A stretch of 64,000 bases of DNA from contig JAODAQ010000035.1 in assembly GCA_025463515.1 (NCBI GenBank), positions 62,001-126,000 on the forward strand, written 5' to 3'. Shown piece by piece: positions 61,595 to 64,000 of the stretch. The position numbers and the translations under genes were made by a program. How positions within the stretch are numbered: position 1 is the stretch's first letter; the number at the start of each line of letters is the position of its first letter. Source of the stretch: Rhodoglobus sp. Lineage in GTDB: Bacteria; Actinomycetota; Actinomycetes; Actinomycetales; Microbacteriaceae. The notes beneath the pieces are model-generated. The model worked only from the letters and a program-made list of their open reading frames with translations. It did no database searches and was not told the origin of the DNA.

Positions 61595-62664
61595 GTGCTC
61601 CACTCTGGCCGATCACTCGGGTGTTGCGCAGGGACCAACCCGCGGGAGATCGTCGCGAGCGCCTCGGCGAACCACGCCTCACGGCCCGGGCCGGCCCCGC
61701 CCGACAGGTTCACGCCGGCAACGCCGTCGATCTCGAGCATCTCGAGCCCCAGCTCGACGGCTGCGGCGATGCCCTCGGTGAACGGGTCTCCCGCCGCGAG
61801 GATCCGCTCGAGGTACCCCTCCGGCAGCACGAGCGTCGTGAAGGTGCGCAGCAGTTCGGCGCTCTCGCGATCAACGACGATGGGGATGCACGGGATGAAC
61901 GCCATCGCCGCCCCGAGGTCCTGCGCCCGAGCGACGAAGGCCGCGACCGGTGCCGCACCGCCGGCGTGGTTGACGAAGCAGACCTCGGCCCCGGCACGGA
62001 ACTTCTCGAGCAGCCGGTCGGGGCGCCGCTCCACGGGCGGGGTCGCCGGCGCCTCGGCGACGCTCACGAGGTGCCCGTTCGCGCGGGCGAGCGAGGCGGC
62101 CTCCGTCGAGTCGAGGTCGAAGACCGGCGTGGCATCCGGCCGCTGGCCCGTGTTGGTGTGGTCGCCGGTCACGCAGTGCACGCCCGCGACGCCGACGTGC
62201 GCGAGGGCGGCGAGCTCGCCCTCCATCGCGACGCGATTGCGGTCACGGCAGTTGAGGCCGGTCCAGACCTGGAGCCCCGCAGCCTGGACCAACGAGGCAC
62301 GGTACGCGGGCGGGAACTGCACCCGGGCGCTGCCCGCGTCGCCCGCGAGCACGGCATCGACAGAGCCGGCGAGGATGCCCGCGCACTCCTCGATCGACCT
62401 CGCATCGAGTGCGCGCGCGGGGAAGTCGGCGACGACGATCGGGCGGGCCGCCATGAGCTCCCGCATCTCAATGGCACCGGACGAGACGGGCGCGGCGGGC
62501 ACCGGGTCGGAGTGGCCGGGCGGCTCCGCCGAGGCGATCCCGTGCCACCGCACCGTCGGCAGGTCGAGGAACACGCACCGGTGCGGCGCGACCTCGCACG
62601 TGCCGTCGAACTCGACGCCGCCGCAGGGGCCGTACTCCATGTGCTTGGGGCAGGCGAGGAGCAT
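61591..62664 (-). CDS. methylenetetrahydrofolate-reductase-like protein with N-terminal CPKHM/GPCGG domain
   Basis: 357 residues. Residues 1-40 (CPKHMEYGPCGG then further cysteines) match the metal-binding domain found at the C-terminus of, or separate from, MTHFR in other bacteria (MTHFR_C, MetV-like). The rest is a TIM barrel like MTHFR: NCRDRN near 135, GVHCVTGDHTNTGQRP, EVCFVNHAGG, FIPCIPIV and GVAGVNLSGG. It probably moves C1 units on folate or a related cofactor. The domain order is the reverse of the one I know. It shares a transcript with the lipoprotein. Confidence 0.8.
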   Translation of the reverse strand: MLLACPKHMEYGPCGGVEFDGTCEVAPHRCVFLDLPTVRWHGIASAEPPGHSDPVPAAPVSSGAIEMRELMAARPIVVADFPARALDARSIEECAGILAGSVDAVLAGDAGSARVQFPPAYRASLVQAAGLQVWTGLNCRDRNRVAMEGELAALAHVGVAGVHCVTGDHTNTGQRPDATPVFDLDSTEAASLARANGHLVSVAEAPATPPVERRPDRLLEKFRAGAEVCFVNHAGGAAPVAAFVARAQDLGAAMAFIPCIPIVVDRESAELLRTFTTLVLPEGYLERILAAGDPFTEGIAAAVELGLEMLEIDGVAGVNLSGGAGPGREAWFAEALATISRGLVPAQHPSDRPEWST

Positions 62665-62705
62665 GCCCCATGGTACGAGGGGCGCATTGCGGGCACGTTA
62701 CGGCT

Positions 62706-62791
62706 GGTTGAGTAGCGCGCTCTGGCGCGCGTATCGAAACCGGGAGATTCGAATGGCGGTTTCGATACGGCCGCGGGCGGCCTACTCAACC
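62706..62791. repeat. palindromic intergenic repeat, locus 6 (in a divergent region)
   Basis: Left arm 62706-62741 and right arm 62758-62791 between the divergent starts of the MTHFR-like gene (62664) and the allantoinase gene (62819). The left arm is the exact complement of 2916-2951, and the right arm is identical to two other loci. This is the only copy not between convergent genes; it ends 27 nt before the allantoinase ATG. Confidence 0.92.
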
Positions 62792-62818
62792 CACCGGGGC
62801 CGGGATAATGGGAAGCAC

Positions 62819-64000
62819 ATGACTGAGCGATTCGACCTCGTAGTGCGTGCCGCATCGGCCTTCGTCGAGGGCGGATTCCGCGCCGTCGAGATCGGCATTC
62901 GCGACGGCCGCATAGCCGGCATCTCGGACGGGCAGCTCGACGGCGACCAGTACGTCGCCATCGCGGCCGACGAGGTGCTGATCCCCGGCATCGTCGACAC
63001 GCACGTGCACGTGAACGAGCCGGGCCGCACCGAGTGGGAGGGCTTTGCGAGCGCGACCCTTGCGGCAGCGGCTGGCGGCGTGACCACGATCATCGACATG
63101 CCGCTCAACAGCATTCCGGCCACGACGTCCACCGAGGCTCTCGGCGTGAAGAGGGCCGTGGCCAGAGTCTCCGTCGACACCGGCTTCTGGGGCGGCGCGG
63201 TCCCCGAGAACCTGGGCAGCCTCAGGCCCCTGCACGACGCTGGCGTCTTCGGCTTCAAAGCGTTCCTCGCCCCGAGCGGCGTCGACGAGTTCGGCCACCT
63301 CGACGCAGAACAACTGGGGCGCGCCCTCGACGAGATCGCCGCGCTCGGCAGCCTGCTCATCGTCCACGCGGAAGACCCCGGCGTGCTCGACGCCCACGCG
63401 GACGACGGCGGTGCCGACTACCACCGGTTCGTCGAGTCCCGGCCAGACGAGGCGGAGACCACCGCCATCCAGCGGGTGATCGACGGCGTGCGGCGCACCG
63501 GGGCGCGCGCGCACATCCTGCACCTCTCCAGCGCGGCGGCGCTCCCCGCGCTGCGGGCCGCGAGAGCAGAGGGCCTCCCGATCACGGTCGAGACCTGCCC
63601 GCACTACCTGACGATCGCCGAGGAGCAGATCCCCGACGGCGCCACCCAGTTCAAGTGCTGCCCGCCGATCCGCGACGACGCCAATCGCGACGCGCTCTGG
63701 CAGGCCCTCCTCGACGGCGACATCGACATCGTCGTGACCGACCACTCCCCCGCGACGGTCGAGCTCAAGACGCGCGGCGGCGGTGACTTCCAGCTCGCGT
63801 GGGGCGGTATCGCCGGCCTGCAGCTCGGGCTCGCGGCGGTGTGGACCGAGGCGTCGCGCCGCGGCATCCCGCTCGACCGCGTACTGGGCTGGATGTCGCG
63901 GGGCCCGGCCGATCTCGTCGGGCTCAGCCACAAGGGGCGCATCGAAGTGGGCGCAGATGCCGACCTCGTCGCGTTCGCCCCGGATGCCTGGTTCACCGTG
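62819..64000 (+). CDS. allB: allantoinase, N-terminal part (runs off the window)
   Basis: 394 codons are present without a stop. Cyclic amidohydrolase opening allantoin to allantoate in purine/ureide breakdown. Metal ligands are H62 and H64 in DTHVHVNEPGR, the carboxylated lysine K147 in GFKAFL, H183 in IVHAED, H235 in ILHLSS and D308 in TDHSP. NEPGRTEWEGF and CCPPIRDD are characteristic of allantoinases rather than dihydropyrimidinases or dihydroorotases. GGGAAG precedes the ATG. Only about 50-60 residues should be missing. Confidence 0.92.
   Translation, partial: MTERFDLVVRAASAFVEGGFRAVEIGIRDGRIAGISDGQLDGDQYVAIAADEVLIPGIVDTHVHVNEPGRTEWEGFASATLAAAAGGVTTIIDMPLNSIPATTSTEALGVKRAVARVSVDTGFWGGAVPENLGSLRPLHDAGVFGFKAFLAPSGVDEFGHLDAEQLGRALDEIAALGSLLIVHAEDPGVLDAHADDGGADYHRFVESRPDEAETTAIQRVIDGVRRTGARAHILHLSSAAALPALRAARAEGLPITVETCPHYLTIAEEQIPDGATQFKCCPPIRDDANRDALWQALLDGDIDIVVTDHSPATVELKTRGGGDFQLAWGGIAGLQLGLAAVWTEASRRGIPLDRVLGWMSRGPADLVGLSHKGRIEVGADADLVAFAPDAWFTV

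Noticed and set aside
281-62791. CRISPR array or insertion-sequence ends
   Set aside because: The repeated arms are far apart, inverted pairs in intergenic gaps, with no regular spacers, no transposase gene and no target-site duplications that I can see.
62804-62809. GATAAT as a -10 box for the allantoinase gene
   Set aside because: No matching -35 at 16-18 bp upstream, and transcription would begin only a few bases before the ATG. Possible but not supportable.

Overview
The window looks like chromosomal DNA of a high-GC actinobacterium, most likely Microbacteriaceae (Leifsonia/Microbacterium-like). The grounds are a G/C-dominated third codon position, many GTG starts, chains of 4-nt ATGA/GTGA stop-start overlaps, a DUF6458 membrane protein, carbohydrate importers without their own ATPases, and a family of small palindromic repeats built around GGTTGAGTA and TATCGAAACC. 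There are no tRNA or rRNA genes, transposases, CRISPR arrays or phage genes. Nearly everything is metabolic, so this reads as a carbohydrate and nitrogen-compound catabolic region of a soil- or plant-associated heterotroph.

Layout. 0-2.9 kb: end of an alpha/beta hydrolase, then leuB-ilvE (leucine and branched-chain amino acids). 2.9-10.8 kb: a minus-strand operon (GH13 alpha-glucosidase, binding protein, two permeases, Gfo/Idh/MocA dehydrogenase, ThuA-like protein) resembling trehalose-utilisation (thu) operons, with a divergent ROK regulator. 10.8-15.1 kb: serA, a DoxX protein, two membrane proteins and mtlD. 15.1-25.7 kb: a probable beta-mannan/mannoside locus: LacI regulator with palindromic operators, acetyl esterase, importer, GH2 beta-mannosidase, GH113-type mannanase and an ABC exporter-type half transporter. 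25.8-30.2 kb: molybdenum hydroxylase (FAD subunit, fused FeS-Mo subunit) and convergent xdhC. 30.2-36.9 kb: hexuronate operon (HAD, Gfo/Idh/MocA, uxaC, uxuB-like, manD, lactonase) with every junction a 4-nt overlap. 37-50.6 kb: polyol/inositol-type functions (three Gfo/Idh/MocA proteins, TIM-barrel isomerase, amidohydrolase, SDR, mutarotase, zinc dehydrogenase, GntR regulator, Cgl0159-type aldolase, iolC, importer).

50.7-64 kb: nitrogen-heterocycle functions. An AtzB/8-oxoguanine-deaminase-like amidohydrolase lacks expected metal ligands. A ferredoxin reductase and XRE-cupin regulator run divergently from a plus-strand operon of cytosine-deaminase-like amidohydrolase, taurine/nitrate-type ABC importer, SDR, FAD oxidase, creatininase-family hydrolase and PNPOx-like flavoprotein. 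A lipoprotein and an MTHFR-like protein with a fused CPKHM/GPCGG domain follow on the minus strand, and the window ends inside an allantoinase gene. With the xanthine-dehydrogenase-like enzyme this suggests purine/ureide use, but the 53.7-61.2 kb operon has no pathway I recognise and is the best candidate for something undescribed.

Across the window the palindromic repeats sit at six intergenic sites, five between convergent genes. They vary in the stem while keeping complementarity, and they supply stop codons to several neighbouring genes.
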